NCBI GenBank assembly: GCA_965199915.1
Contig: OZ241348.1
Span: forward strand, 930,001-994,000
Source: VXYL01 sp965199915
GTDB lineage: Bacteria > Pseudomonadota > Gammaproteobacteria > Pseudomonadales > Azotimanducaceae
Length of the DNA: 64,000 nucleotides
Direction: 5' to 3'
The first letter of the stretch is position 1; every line of letters begins with the position of its first letter. Positions 26,040 through 34,846 of this stretch are shown in pieces. Below the pieces are notes generated by a model, which saw nothing but the letters and a program-made list of their open reading frames with translations, made no database searches and had not been told where the DNA came from. A program made the translations under genes and the position numbers.

Positions 26040-27838
26040 CACGCCGCCGCACACGCAACACATCGAACGGATCCGGCGCGCTGGCGGCGCGTCTTTGCGC
26101 GGCGGTTGTCCTCGGCCTCGCCGCGGGGGCAAGCGCGCAGGTCAGCGCACAGGTCAAGGAGACCGTGTTGACGCGGGCGCTCGGCGATGAGCTGAAGCGC
26201 ACCATGACGGAGCTGCGGTTGGCGGAGGCGCAAAAGCCCTATTTCGTCGCCTATCGCGTCGTCGAGTCCGCCACGACGAGGGCAACCGCCAGCATGGGCG
26301 GCGCCGTGGACCAGTGGCAGGGCCGCAATCGCCGCCTGCTGGTCGAATTGCGCGTCGGCAGCGCAGCGCTCGACAACACCAACTTCTTCGATGGCCGAAG
26401 GACGTTCGGCGCGCCATCGACCGCGTTGCCGCTTGACGACGACTACGAGGAACTGCGCCGCCGCATATGGCTTGCCACCGATCGCGCCTACAAGGACGCG
26501 CTGGACGACTTCGCGGGCAAGAAAGCGGCATTGCAGAACAAGACCAAAACGGAGGAAGTGGCGGATCTAAGCGCAGCGGAGCCCTTCCAAGCGACGGACC
26601 GGCAGCCGCGGTTGGCGCTGGACGCGGCGCGCGCGGTCGCCTTGGCGAAAGACATCTCCAGCGCGTTCGAGGGGAAGGCGCACATCCACCGGTCCGAGGT
26701 CGGCGTTGGCGCGCGGCAAACCACTGTCACCTATTTGAACAGCGAAGGCTCGTTCTTCGTCCGCAACCATCCGCTCGCGCACGTACACGTCTCGGCCAAC
26801 ACCCAAGGCGAGGACGGCACCGAGCTCGGCGACTTCGTGGCCGCCGAGGCGCGCGCTTGGGAACAACTGCCGGGCCAAGAGGAACTCGCCGCGCGCGTCG
26901 CGCGGATGATCGCGGGGTTGGCGGATCTGCGCGCCGCGCCACCGATGGAACGCTACACCGGCCCGGTGTTGTTCGAAGGGCAGGCGGCGGCGGAACTCGT
27001 CGCCCAAGTGTTGGCGCCGCGATTCGTGGGGCTGCGCATGCCGGTCGCGGACAACCCGATGTTCGAGCGCGCCATGGAACAGGTGCGCAACCCCTTCCTG
27101 GACAAGCTCGGCGCCCGCGTGCTGGCGCGTTCGCTCAGCGTCGTGGACGATCCCACGGCCAGCGCGGACGACGGCACGGCGTTGCTGGGCAGCTACGTTG
27201 TGGACGACGACGGCGTCCGCGCCACGCCCACCGCGCTCGTGCAGAACGGCATTCTGAAAACGCTGCTCACCAGCCGCAATCCGCTGCCGGAGCTGCCAAC
27301 CAGCAGCGGCAATCGACGCGGCCAGACCGCGTTGCCGAGCAACTTGCTGATCACCGCCAAGAACGGCTTGGACGATGCCGAACTGCGCACCGAGCTGCTC
27401 GCCCTGGTGGAGGAGCGCGGCGTGGAACACGGCATCGTGGTGCGGCGCATCGGCAGCCCGCGCATGGCGACCGCCGCCGCGTTTTCCGTCATGGCCATCG
27501 GCCAAGGCCCGAAAGTGTTGCCGTTGACGTTGGCCTACAAGGTCTTCCCGGACGGCCGCGAGGAACTCGTCGGCAAGGCGATTCTGCCCACCTTCACCGA
27601 GGCGCAGTTCAAAGAAGTGGTGGCCGCGTCGCAAGCGCGCACCCGCTACGACACCAGCGTCTCGCCGGTGGGCGGCGGCGCCTTGTTTGGCGGAAGCTTC
27701 GCGATTGGCCCCGGCGGTGGCGCGCTGACCACCATCGTGACCCCTTCCCTTCTCTTTGAGGATGTCACCGTGCGCAGACCCACCGGCAACATCCCGCGCC
27801 CGCCGGTGGCGCCGCATCCGCTGGCGAGCGCGCGCTGA
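26036..27838 (+). CDS. Exported TldD/TldE-like paralog lacking the metal-binding motif
   Basis: 600-residue paralog of the preceding gene, starting at GTG 26036 within a GTGA overlap. A signal peptide is likely (GSGALAARLCAAVVLGLAAGASAQ). Fold landmarks match TldD: YTGPVLFEGQAAAELVAQVL replaces the HExxH helix, and TALLGSYVVDDDGVRATPTALVQNGILKTLLTSRNPL matches the core. The zinc ligands are therefore missing. In the classical system TldD is catalytic and TldE is the non-catalytic partner, so this pair may be a periplasmic equivalent heterodimer (inference). It ends just before the tRNA-Pro promoter. Confidence 0.88.
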   Translation: MTRRRTRNTSNGSGALAARLCAAVVLGLAAGASAQVSAQVKETVLTRALGDELKRTMTELRLAEAQKPYFVAYRVVESATTRATASMGGAVDQWQGRNRRLLVELRVGSAALDNTNFFDGRRTFGAPSTALPLDDDYEELRRRIWLATDRAYKDALDDFAGKKAALQNKTKTEEVADLSAAEPFQATDRQPRLALDAARAVALAKDISSAFEGKAHIHRSEVGVGARQTTVTYLNSEGSFFVRNHPLAHVHVSANTQGEDGTELGDFVAAEARAWEQLPGQEELAARVARMIAGLADLRAAPPMERYTGPVLFEGQAAAELVAQVLAPRFVGLRMPVADNPMFERAMEQVRNPFLDKLGARVLARSLSVVDDPTASADDGTALLGSYVVDDDGVRATPTALVQNGILKTLLTSRNPLPELPTSSGNRRGQTALPSNLLITAKNGLDDAELRTELLALVEERGVEHGIVVRRIGSPRMATAAAFSVMAIGQGPKVLPLTLAYKVFPDGREELVGKAILPTFTEAQFKEVVAASQARTRYDTSVSPVGGGALFGGSFAIGPGGGALTTIVTPSLLFEDVTVRRPTGNIPRPPVAPHPLASAR

Positions 27839-27877
27839 TCCAATCGGCGACGCCAACTCGGAGCGGTCGTTTAGCGG

Positions 27878-27906
27878 TTGGGTTCGCCGAAGTTTGGCGT
27901 TAAGAT
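27878..27906 (+). promoter_or_regulatory. Sigma-70-type promoter for tRNA-Pro
   Basis: TTGGGT at 27878-27883 and TAAGAT at 27901-27906, separated by 17 bases and ending 9 bases before the mature tRNA 5' end. Spacing and position fit a tRNA promoter. Confidence 0.7.
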
Positions 27907-27915
27907 GCGTGCAAG

Positions 27916-27992
27916 CGGAGTGTAGCTCAGCCTGGTAGAGCACCGCCTTCGGGAGGCGGGGGCCCCCGGTTCAAGTCCGGGCACTCCGACCA
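27916..27992 (+). tRNA. tRNA-Pro (CGG)
   Basis: 77 nucleotides including encoded CCA. The acceptor stem CGGAGTG pairs with CACTCCG. The anticodon stem CCGCC/GGCGG encloses TTCGGGA, giving anticodon CGG. GGTTCAAGTCC is the T arm. Confidence 0.95.
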
Positions 27993-28008
27993 CGATTGCT
28001 TGGGGCTG

Positions 28009-30501
28009 TCAGCTGCCGAATCGATAGCGGAACTTCACCGCGAAGTGTTCGCCGATCGTGTCGTCCAGTGTTTCCGTGAAGAGCGCCGCGAAGCTTTCGC
28101 CGGCCGCGGTCCCCGTCGGCAACTCGGCGTCGCGGGTGTAGACCAGGAACACGTCGGAGAGCGGAGCGATTTCCCAGTGGTAGCGCAGCTGCATGTTCAT
28201 CCGCGAGATGGTGAACGCGCGCGCGCTCATGGGATCGCGCTCCAACCGCAAAGTCCCCGACGCGGGCGCGAGGCGGTAGAAGCCCCGCCCCACCGCCTTC
28301 ACGCCCACCCATTGGAAACCCATCGTCAGCTGCTGGCGGGCTGTGAAGAAGTAGCTCAGATCAACGCTCGAATCCACCTGCTCGGCCGCGAAGGTGGCGA
28401 ACGCGCCTTGGGATTGGTGCAACAACCAGGCATCCCGATCGGCGTAGCGCAGCGCAAGCGCCAACGTGAAGCGGTCCGTGGGCCGCCAGCGGATGTTGCC
28501 TTGCGTGCGCTGGTACAAGCCGCGAATGGGCTCTTGCAGCCAGCGCCGCCGCACCGAGTACGCCCAACGCCGCGACGAATCCGACTCGTAGCGCAACTCG
28601 GCGTCCCACACCCCGCCCAAGCGGTACGCGCCGTTGCCAAAGCTGCCGCGGTCGTCGTACCGCGACGGCTTGTAGCCGACCTCAAAGCGCAACTGCGCGA
28701 AGTTGCGCAGCGTGAACGCCTGATCCACGGACACCTCCGAGCCAATCACCTTGCCGGCGCCGTTCCACATCCGGTCGAGGCGCACATAGGTGCGCGTGTT
28801 GCGAAAATGCTCGGTGTTCGGACTGGAGACGCGCATGCGGTAGCTTGCGCGCCGGTAGTCGTTGCGGCTTTGGAAGCCCATGTCGTTGAGCTGTATCGAA
28901 TCGTCGAACGAATCGAGCGACAGGTGGTGCGAGAACCCTTGGCGCGGCGTGTAGCTCAAATCTACAAAGCCGCCCTGCCCGTCCTCGGCGCTGCCCGTCA
29001 CGTCCGAAGCGACGACTTGCGAGCTGACCCGGAACTTGCCGTTGGGCGCGTGGTACCGGCCGTCGACGGCGGCGACCTGGGCGTTGCGGGTTGGGTGCCG
29101 CATCATGCTGTGGAAAACGCCAAGCGCCCGGTAGCCGCTGTTCGCATGTTCGTAGAGGAGCCGCAACGCGCCGAAATCGCGCCCTTCCTGGTGCAAGGTG
29201 ACGGGCTCGTCGCCACGCCAAGCGCCGAAGCGGGCGTCGTCCTCCACGACGCCAAGGAACCCGTAGCGGAGCGCGCCGCGCTGGCCGGTGGCCTTGAGGG
29301 CGCCGAGCAAATCCGCGGGGCGGCGCAGATCTTCGCTGACCACGCGAACGCCGGACGCCGTTTCCGGCGGCACCGGCGGCGCGCCGATGCGGCGCGTGTG
29401 CAGCAGCGTCGCGCCTTTGCCGTAGCGCGACCCGGCGGCGAAGATCTCCTGCCCTTCTTGGAAAAACAGCCGCTTCTCGGGAAAGAACGTCTCGTAGTTG
29501 CTCAGGTTGATGACCACGTCGTCCGCTTCGACGTTGCCGAAGTCCGGATTCAAGGTGGAGGTGAGTTGAAAATTGCTCGAGGGGCGCCAGAAAACGTCCA
29601 CCCCCGCTTTGGGTTTGTCGTCGCCGCGGCCGCCGGCACCGCCGCCGGCGCCGGAAAAATGGTGGACGCTCGCCACATAGGGCGTCACTCCGTACTGCTG
29701 CCGGGGGCTCACGTCGCGCAGTTCGAGCGACGCGAATTCGGACAGGAACTTCGGCTGCGTCCAGGGCAGCGGCGGCCAAGCGTAGCGCTCGTCGGCGTGG
29801 GCGACGTTGCGTTGCGCGAAAATGCCCACCGTGCGCGCGCCTTGGGCTCGCGGCATGTTGACCAGCGCCCACGGCACGAAGAACTCGGCGCTCCAGCCCT
29901 CTTGGGTGCGCGCGGTCGCGCCGCGCCACGCGCCATCCCAGCTGGAGCTGTACTGGCGCACCGGCAAGACCGTGCCGTCCGAGACGCTGTCCCCCAAACT
30001 CATCCCGAACCAAAACCCGTAGCGGCCCTCGCCGGAAGTGTCCAAGGTGAAGGAGAACGAATCGCGCGGCAGGAACTGATCGCGCCCGCTCAAGTACTCG
30101 ACCAGCGTGTCCGGCGGCTGCGCCATCTCCACGCCAAGGTAGAAACCGCGGCCGGTGTAGAACATCCGCACTTCGGTGGCAAGCCTTGCCGGGGCCAAAG
30201 TGTCCGGATCGATAACGCGAAAATCGCCGTGGACGCGCAAGCCTTCCCAGGCCGGTTCGTCAAGCGCGCCGTCGATGCGCACGGCCACTTCGTCTTCCCG
30301 GCGCGTCAGCCGCAAATGACCGTTGGCGGCCACGCGCACCGTATCCGCCGCCGCCGCGGCGTTGGCGGCGGGGGATGTGGGCGGCATGGAAGCGGAGCGA
30401 CCGTTGGCGGCCCCTGCGAACGCACATATGACAATCATCCCGGCGACGCCGGGCAAACGACTCAAAACAAGGCCTCGTGACGCGACGGCGCCAGTATACA
30501 T
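28009..30501 (-). CDS. DUF5916 family outer-membrane protein with N-terminal CBM9-like domain
   Basis: About 830 residues from the ATG at 30499-30501, which precedes a hydrophobic signal (LSRLPGVAGMIVICAFAGAANG). Residues about 60-250 resemble the CBM9-like domain common in this family (VRIDGALDEPAWEGLRV...FYTGRGFYLGVEM). The hallmark LNPDFGNVEADDVVINLSNYETFFPEKRLFFQEG follows. The C-terminal 450 residues alternate polar and hydrophobic positions, in line with a beta-barrel. The function of the family is not established. It is convergent with tRNA-Pro, and the last codons lie 17 bases from the tRNA. Confidence 0.88.
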   Translation of the reverse strand: MYTGAVASRGLVLSRLPGVAGMIVICAFAGAANGRSASMPPTSPAANAAAAADTVRVAANGHLRLTRREDEVAVRIDGALDEPAWEGLRVHGDFRVIDPDTLAPARLATEVRMFYTGRGFYLGVEMAQPPDTLVEYLSGRDQFLPRDSFSFTLDTSGEGRYGFWFGMSLGDSVSDGTVLPVRQYSSSWDGAWRGATARTQEGWSAEFFVPWALVNMPRAQGARTVGIFAQRNVAHADERYAWPPLPWTQPKFLSEFASLELRDVSPRQQYGVTPYVASVHHFSGAGGGAGGRGDDKPKAGVDVFWRPSSNFQLTSTLNPDFGNVEADDVVINLSNYETFFPEKRLFFQEGQEIFAAGSRYGKGATLLHTRRIGAPPVPPETASGVRVVSEDLRRPADLLGALKATGQRGALRYGFLGVVEDDARFGAWRGDEPVTLHQEGRDFGALRLLYEHANSGYRALGVFHSMMRHPTRNAQVAAVDGRYHAPNGKFRVSSQVVASDVTGSAEDGQGGFVDLSYTPRQGFSHHLSLDSFDDSIQLNDMGFQSRNDYRRASYRMRVSSPNTEHFRNTRTYVRLDRMWNGAGKVIGSEVSVDQAFTLRNFAQLRFEVGYKPSRYDDRGSFGNGAYRLGGVWDAELRYESDSSRRWAYSVRRRWLQEPIRGLYQRTQGNIRWRPTDRFTLALALRYADRDAWLLHQSQGAFATFAAEQVDSSVDLSYFFTARQQLTMGFQWVGVKAVGRGFYRLAPASGTLRLERDPMSARAFTISRMNMQLRYHWEIAPLSDVFLVYTRDAELPTGTAAGESFAALFTETLDDTIGEHFAVKFRYRFGS

Positions 30502-30524
30502 CACCCAGCGTCCTGGCGGGTTCC

Positions 30525-30725
30525 CTACACCATCGGTCGCAGTGCGCCCGCGAGCAGAAGCACTGCCAAGACGCCGAACAGGACTTTCCATCGTCCCGGC
30601 GGCGGGCCCTTCGGCAGCGTGAGTTTGCCTTCCATCGTCAACACAAAGACCGTGATGGCGGCAATTGAGCACACCCACATCAACACATGCCAAGCAATGC
30701 TTGCCACTTCCAAGAACGTCGCCAT
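30525..30725 (-). CDS. Small two-helix membrane protein
   Basis: 66 residues beginning MATFLEVASIAWHVLMWVCSIAAITVFVLTMEGKLTL, with a second helix VLFGVLAVLLLAGAL. Not recognised as a named family. It lies 24 bases upstream of the DUF5916 gene on the same strand and could be co-transcribed. The 168 bases between it and tRNA-Ser show nothing clear. Confidence 0.6.
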   Translation of the reverse strand: MATFLEVASIAWHVLMWVCSIAAITVFVLTMEGKLTLPKGPPPGRWKVLFGVLAVLLLAGALRPMV

Positions 30726-30893
30726 GTTCCCCCTAGGCGTCTCGCGCTATTAAGTCATCCATTACGTTGGGACTTTTGCGGGAAAATGCAGGGTTCTCGT
30801 TATGCTCGACCACCAACCGCCAACGTCATTGCAGGTGTTGCGCGCATCGTTTGGGCAAGGGCGGCATTGTTGTCGAGACCGTTGGGGGTAGGA

Positions 30894-30983
30894 TGGCGGA
30901 GAGGGAGGGATTCGAACCCTCGATGGTTGTTACGCCATACACACTTTCCAGGCGTGCTCCTTCAGCCGCTCGGACACCTCTCC
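30894..30983 (-). tRNA. tRNA-Ser (GGA)
   Basis: Class II tRNA of 90 nucleotides with encoded CCA. The acceptor GGAGAGG pairs with CCTCTCC, the D arm reads TGTCCGAGCGGCTGAAGGAG, the anticodon loop contains CTGGAAA (GGA), and a long variable arm is followed by the GGTTCGAATCC T arm. Confidence 0.95.
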
Positions 30984-30989
30984 CAAGGC

Positions 30990-31101
30990 GGCGACCAGTG
31001 CCAGCCACACCCCGGCGCCCGAATCCGCTGCTGCCGCTGCTCCCTTCCGGGCCTGACGGGGTTGACAACGGCTTCGCCGCGAGGGGACCGGCACGGTCAC
31101 C
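30990..31101 (-). ncRNA. ffs: Signal recognition particle RNA (4.5S type)
   Basis: About 112 nucleotides on the minus strand. The apical core is diagnostic: GTCAGGCCCGGAAGGGAGCAGC, the GGAAG-type tetraloop and symmetric/asymmetric loops that bind Ffh. The ends GGTGACC...GTGC and GCACTGGTCGCC pair with one bulge. CGGGGTGTGGCTGGCA matches the distal strand of bacterial 4.5S RNAs. A TACAAT box lies about 20 bases upstream (31121-31126). The gene ends six bases before tRNA-Ser on the same strand, so the two are probably one transcript. Confidence 0.92.
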
Positions 31102-31211
31102 ATTGCTTCACTTGCGCGGAATTGTACCAAACGGCGCACACGCGGCGCGTCCAATCCGCCACTGCGTTGCAAGCAACTTCCCGTGACTGTCCCTCGCGCC
31201 GCAACAGGCAA

Positions 31212-31976
31212 TCACGAGGCAGCGGGCGCGGAGCCGGCGTCCCGGCGCAGACAACTACGCGGCGGCGTGACGCCTTCCCTGCCGACGATCGCGGATTCGC
31301 CGATGGCGTAGATCGTCGGGATACGCAAGCGCAGATGGCGCTTGAACGTCTTGCGGATGGCGCGCTCGTCCAACTCGTGGATCAGGTCGCCACCGCGCGT
31401 CACCGTCAGGCGCGTCGGACCCGCGTCGTCCGCCTGCAACTCCTTGTCACGCAACGGATCCAATCCTGTCCAAAGATACGGCTCGCAAGGCCGCAAGCTT
31501 AAGGACGCGGTGCTGCCGTCGGCGTAAACCGCCGCCAAGCGCACATCAGTCGTCAACGTGTTGAACACTCGGGAACACCGCGTGCGGCCCGTCAACCGTC
31601 GCAAGCCCGAACCGTCCAGAACGGCGCGTCCGCCACGCGCGCCCAGCGCCTCCACCTTCGCGCCTTCGTAGTCGCCAATGACCGCGTCATCCCTGCGGAA
31701 GATCAGCCGCTCCAAGAAGACAGTGCGCTCGTAGCCCAACGGTTGCGGGTCGAAAAAGTTGTACGCATTGCACGGCTTGTAGCTGCCGCGGCGCACCGTG
31801 CCGTCCGTCAACCTGATTTCCACGTCAACATCCGCCGCAAATCGGTTGACAACCCTCGGCCCGGGCCACGAGTGGACAGGGAGCATGAACGGCAAGCAGC
31901 CGCCGAGCGGCAAGCACAAGCCACAGAGCAAGCACAGCGCCCAAAAGGGCGTCCTCATGCGCGTGGACACCTTCAT
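31212..31976 (-). CDS. Putative lipoprotein of unknown function
   Basis: 254 residues from the ATG at 31974-31976, which overlaps the upstream stop as ATGA; an ATG at 31991 is also in frame. The N-terminus has a lipobox, ALCLLCGLCLPLGGC, with Cys as the likely lipidation site. The body contains two internal segments of similar layout (VDVEIRLTDGTVRRGSYKPCNAYNFFDPQPL and VRLAAVYADGSTASLSLRPCEPYLWTGLDPL), suggesting an internal duplication. No enzyme motif is seen. It is coupled to the HEGHH protein. Confidence 0.7.
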   Translation of the reverse strand: MKVSTRMRTPFWALCLLCGLCLPLGGCLPFMLPVHSWPGPRVVNRFAADVDVEIRLTDGTVRRGSYKPCNAYNFFDPQPLGYERTVFLERLIFRRDDAVIGDYEGAKVEALGARGGRAVLDGSGLRRLTGRTRCSRVFNTLTTDVRLAAVYADGSTASLSLRPCEPYLWTGLDPLRDKELQADDAGPTRLTVTRGGDLIHELDERAIRKTFKRHLRLRIPTIYAIGESAIVGREGVTPPRSCLRRDAGSAPAAS

Positions 31977-32599
31977 GGGCTCGTCGGGCATTGACTCTCC
32001 GCTTCCCGCCGTGCCGCCTCTTCCATCGGATGGTCCCAGTAGCGGGTGAACACCGCCACCGTGATGTAAATGGGGATGAACAACGGGCCCAGCCGTTGAT
32101 ACTGGCGCACATGGTGGCCTTCATGCACACGCAATTCGCACTCTTCTGGTGTCTCGCCCTCCGCGTAGTGGACCGTGTTGCCGATGGTGATGGCCCGCGC
32201 GCCGCGCGTGAACGGCAGCGAGCCGCCCTCGAACTGCACCGCGTTGTTGCCGTAGGAAACAGAGAACGTCACGTCGGTGATCGACGCCGCGACAGCACCA
32301 AGGGCGCCATAGATGAGCCCGAGCACGGTGTTGACCGCCGTCCAGACCCAACCCAAGACGTTCATCAAGTGGTCCCAGATTCGTTCCCACCACGGTTCGC
32401 GTTCGCCGCAGGGATCGTTGGTGTCAGCGCCGAAGCCGGTGCTGTCCTCAGGCCCGCCCGTCACATCGCAAGGCGTCGCCCACGCAACGCCGATCGACGG
32501 CACCCAATCAACGGAAACGCCGGGCGCCGACGGCGCACCGAACAACAGGAAGGCCACGGCCAACAACGCCACGCCGCGGAATCGTCGGGCAAGTCTCAT
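31973..32599 (-). CDS. Exported or membrane protein with HEGHH motif
   Basis: 208 residues with an N-terminal signal-like helix (FRGVALLAVAFLLFGAPSAPG) and a second hydrophobic stretch around NVLGWVWTAVNTVLGLIYGALGAVAASI. The conserved-looking motif CELRVHEGHHVRQYQRLGPLFIPIYI resembles the HExxH-type motif of uncharacterised small membrane proteins. Whether the protein is a protease is unknown because a third ligand cannot be assigned. It overlaps the lipoprotein gene as ATGA. It follows queF after about 137 bases on the opposite side of its 5' end. Confidence 0.68.
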   Translation of the reverse strand: MRLARRFRGVALLAVAFLLFGAPSAPGVSVDWVPSIGVAWATPCDVTGGPEDSTGFGADTNDPCGEREPWWERIWDHLMNVLGWVWTAVNTVLGLIYGALGAVAASITDVTFSVSYGNNAVQFEGGSLPFTRGARAITIGNTVHYAEGETPEECELRVHEGHHVRQYQRLGPLFIPIYITVAVFTRYWDHPMEEAARREAESQCPTSP

Positions 32600-32736
32600 T
32601 GCTTATCCTCCAGTCACACGAATCCCCCCTGTTGCAGTTGCCGGTCGCCCACGGCGACCGAGTTGGCGCAACCGTACAGCACGGCGCGGCGGCGATCAAC
32701 AACTTTTCCGATGATCGTGTGCGCTTGGCGCACCAG

Positions 32737-33552
32737 TCATTGGCGCGCCAGCCGTATCGCTGGCGGCGGTCGCGGCGAAGTGGCGCGCCAAGGGTTGATG
32801 TCGATGCCGCCGCGCCGCAAGAACCGCCCTTCCACCAGCAGATCCGTGGCCGCGGCGGCGCGGCGCACGTCGGCGAAGATGCGCTCCACGGCGTCTTCGT
32901 GGAATCCGCGGCTTGCGCGGTAGGAGACCAGGTAGGCGAGCAGCCCGGCACGGTCCAGGACGCGGCCGCGCCACGCCAGGTACACGGAACCGTAGTCGGG
33001 TTGACCCGTTACCGGGCACACGCTGCGGAACAGGTGCGTGTACACGGCGTCGGCCTCGCTCCCCCCACCCCCGGCCGCGCCGGCGAGCAGTTCCGGCGCG
33101 ACCTCGTAGTGGGCGATGCGCACGTCCAAGTCGTCCAAGCAGAAACCGCGAAAGTCCGCGATGGGCGCCATGGCGGCGGGCGTCTTGATGTCCACGGCCA
33201 CCGCGGCGCCGACCGTGGCGGTCAAGTCCATGCCGATGGTTGCGGCCAGGTCCGCTTCGGCGGCGAAGGCGGTCTGCGCGAAGCCGCCCAAGTAGAGTTT
33301 GAGCGACTTGCTCTCCACGATGCGCGGCGAAGCGCACGGCACGCGCACGGTCGCCACGCCAATGCGCGGCAGGCCGCTCGGCGCAAGCCAAGTGAGCTCG
33401 TAGGCGTTCCACACGTCCTCGCCGACGAACGGCGGCGGCGCGCCCACGCCGATGGCGGCGCGCGCCGGGGCGCGGTCGATGCCGCGCAGCACCGCCGGCC
33501 GGCGCCCCGGCGGATAGGCGGCGCGCTTGCCGAGGGGGAGGTCGCCGTTCAC
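32737..33552 (-). CDS. queF: QueF, NADPH-dependent 7-cyano-7-deazaguanine reductase
   Basis: Reduces preQ0 to preQ1 in queuosine biosynthesis. It is 271 residues, the long (two-lobed, E. coli-like) form. DVWNAYELTWLAPSG, PCASPRIVESKSLKLYLGGF, RSVCPVTGQPDYGSVYLAWRG and FHEDAVERIFADV match conserved QueF segments; the end is RRGGIDINPWR. The start is GTG at 33550-33552, overlapping the MFS stop as GTGA. It is unusual as the last gene of an efflux operon; co-transcription may be coincidental. Confidence 0.95.
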   Translation of the reverse strand: MNGDLPLGKRAAYPPGRRPAVLRGIDRAPARAAIGVGAPPPFVGEDVWNAYELTWLAPSGLPRIGVATVRVPCASPRIVESKSLKLYLGGFAQTAFAAEADLAATIGMDLTATVGAAVAVDIKTPAAMAPIADFRGFCLDDLDVRIAHYEVAPELLAGAAGGGGSEADAVYTHLFRSVCPVTGQPDYGSVYLAWRGRVLDRAGLLAYLVSYRASRGFHEDAVERIFADVRRAAAATDLLVEGRFLRRGGIDINPWRATSPRPPPAIRLARQ

Positions 33553-34763
33553 GCCGCGGGCGCCGGCAACCGTCCGCCGCCGCGCAGGTTCCAGAGCCCC
33601 GAGGCGCGCGCCAAGACGACCACCACGGCCATGAGCGCCGCGCAGGCCGCCGCCAGCGCCAGCCGCGCTCCCAACGCCGCCACCAGCTGGCCGCACAGCA
33701 GCGCGCCGATCGGTCCCGCGCCCATGAAGGAGAACGAGAAGAACGCCATGACGCGGCCGCGCTGGCCGCCGGGCGCGGCTTCCTGCATGATGGCGCGGGA
33801 CATGCTCATGGCGACGCCGCCGCAGACGCCCCACAGCCACAGGCAAAGCGCCACCGCGCCGATGCCGAAGCCGAGGCCGGCGGCGGCCAGGAAGAAGCAG
33901 CCGAGGCCGTGCGCCAACAGCAGCGCGCGGCCGGGGCGGCGCAGATCTCCGGCCACGAGCAGCACCAGCAAGGCGCACACCAAGCCCAGCATGTTGCTCG
34001 CGTTCGCGAGCGCCAGCTGCGCGGACGACCCCGCGTACACCTCGCGGATCAAGAGCGGCACCGTGACGATGTACGAGCCCATGAAGAAGACGCCCATGGC
34101 GATGTTCTGCGCCACCACCGGCCGCATCACCGGCGAACGCAGCACCGTGCGGCAGCCTTCCGCGATGGCGGCCACCAGATCGCGCGCCGACGGCGCGGCG
34201 ACGCGCAGCGCCGGCCCGCGCGGCAACAGGCGGTACGCGGCGACGCCAACCGCCAAGACGAGAATCTGAAAACCAAGCACGACCTCGGCGCCCACCCGGT
34301 CCGCGGTGCCCGCCACCAGGAAGCCCAAACCCTGCACGCCGTACTGGGCCAGGCCCACGCGCACCACCGTGCGTTGAATGCGCCCTTGGGCCACCGCGTT
34401 CAGCAGCCCGTCGCGCGCCGGCGTCACGAACGCCGTGACGCAGCCCATGGCCACGGCGTAGCCAAGCATGACGCCCAAATGCAGCACGTCCCAGCGCAAG
34501 GCGAGCAGCAACGCGACGGCGGGCAACACCGCGAACGCCTGCGCCGCCATCGCCACGCGCCGACCGCCCACCACGTCCGCGACGCCGCCGCCAACCAACA
34601 TCAGCAGCGTCACCGGCGCAAGCAGCGCCATTTGCGCCACTCCCACCATCGCCGGCGACTCGCGCAACACCATGGTGACAAGCCACGCGAACAACACGTT
34701 CTGCACCGCATGCGCGGCGAACCAAGTGCTGGTGGCGATGCAGTAGTGGTGTATGGGCTTCAC
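33549..34763 (-). CDS. MFS transporter, exporter-like
   Basis: 404 residues with about 12 hydrophobic segments and no large soluble domain. The GTG at 34761-34763 (VKPIHHYCIATSTWFAAHAVQNVLFAWLV) is the likely start; the ORF continues far upstream in another gene's shadow. The loop GGGVADVVGGRRVAMAAQAFAVLP resembles the MFS 2-3 loop of the enterobactin-exporter-like group. The substrate is unknown. It lies between the ABC-2-like permease and queF and overlaps queF by four bases. Confidence 0.85.
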   Translation of the reverse strand: MKPIHHYCIATSTWFAAHAVQNVLFAWLVTMVLRESPAMVGVAQMALLAPVTLLMLVGGGVADVVGGRRVAMAAQAFAVLPAVALLLALRWDVLHLGVMLGYAVAMGCVTAFVTPARDGLLNAVAQGRIQRTVVRVGLAQYGVQGLGFLVAGTADRVGAEVVLGFQILVLAVGVAAYRLLPRGPALRVAAPSARDLVAAIAEGCRTVLRSPVMRPVVAQNIAMGVFFMGSYIVTVPLLIREVYAGSSAQLALANASNMLGLVCALLVLLVAGDLRRPGRALLLAHGLGCFFLAAAGLGFGIGAVALCLWLWGVCGGVAMSMSRAIMQEAAPGGQRGRVMAFFSFSFMGAGPIGALLCGQLVAALGARLALAAACAALMAVVVVLARASGLWNLRGGGRLPAPAA

Positions 34764-34846
34764 GCCATCGCCCACGCCGCCAAGCAAATCGCATGGCGTC
34801 CCGCGCGCCCTTCGGCGGGCGCGTTGGCGCGCGGCACGCCGGCCGC

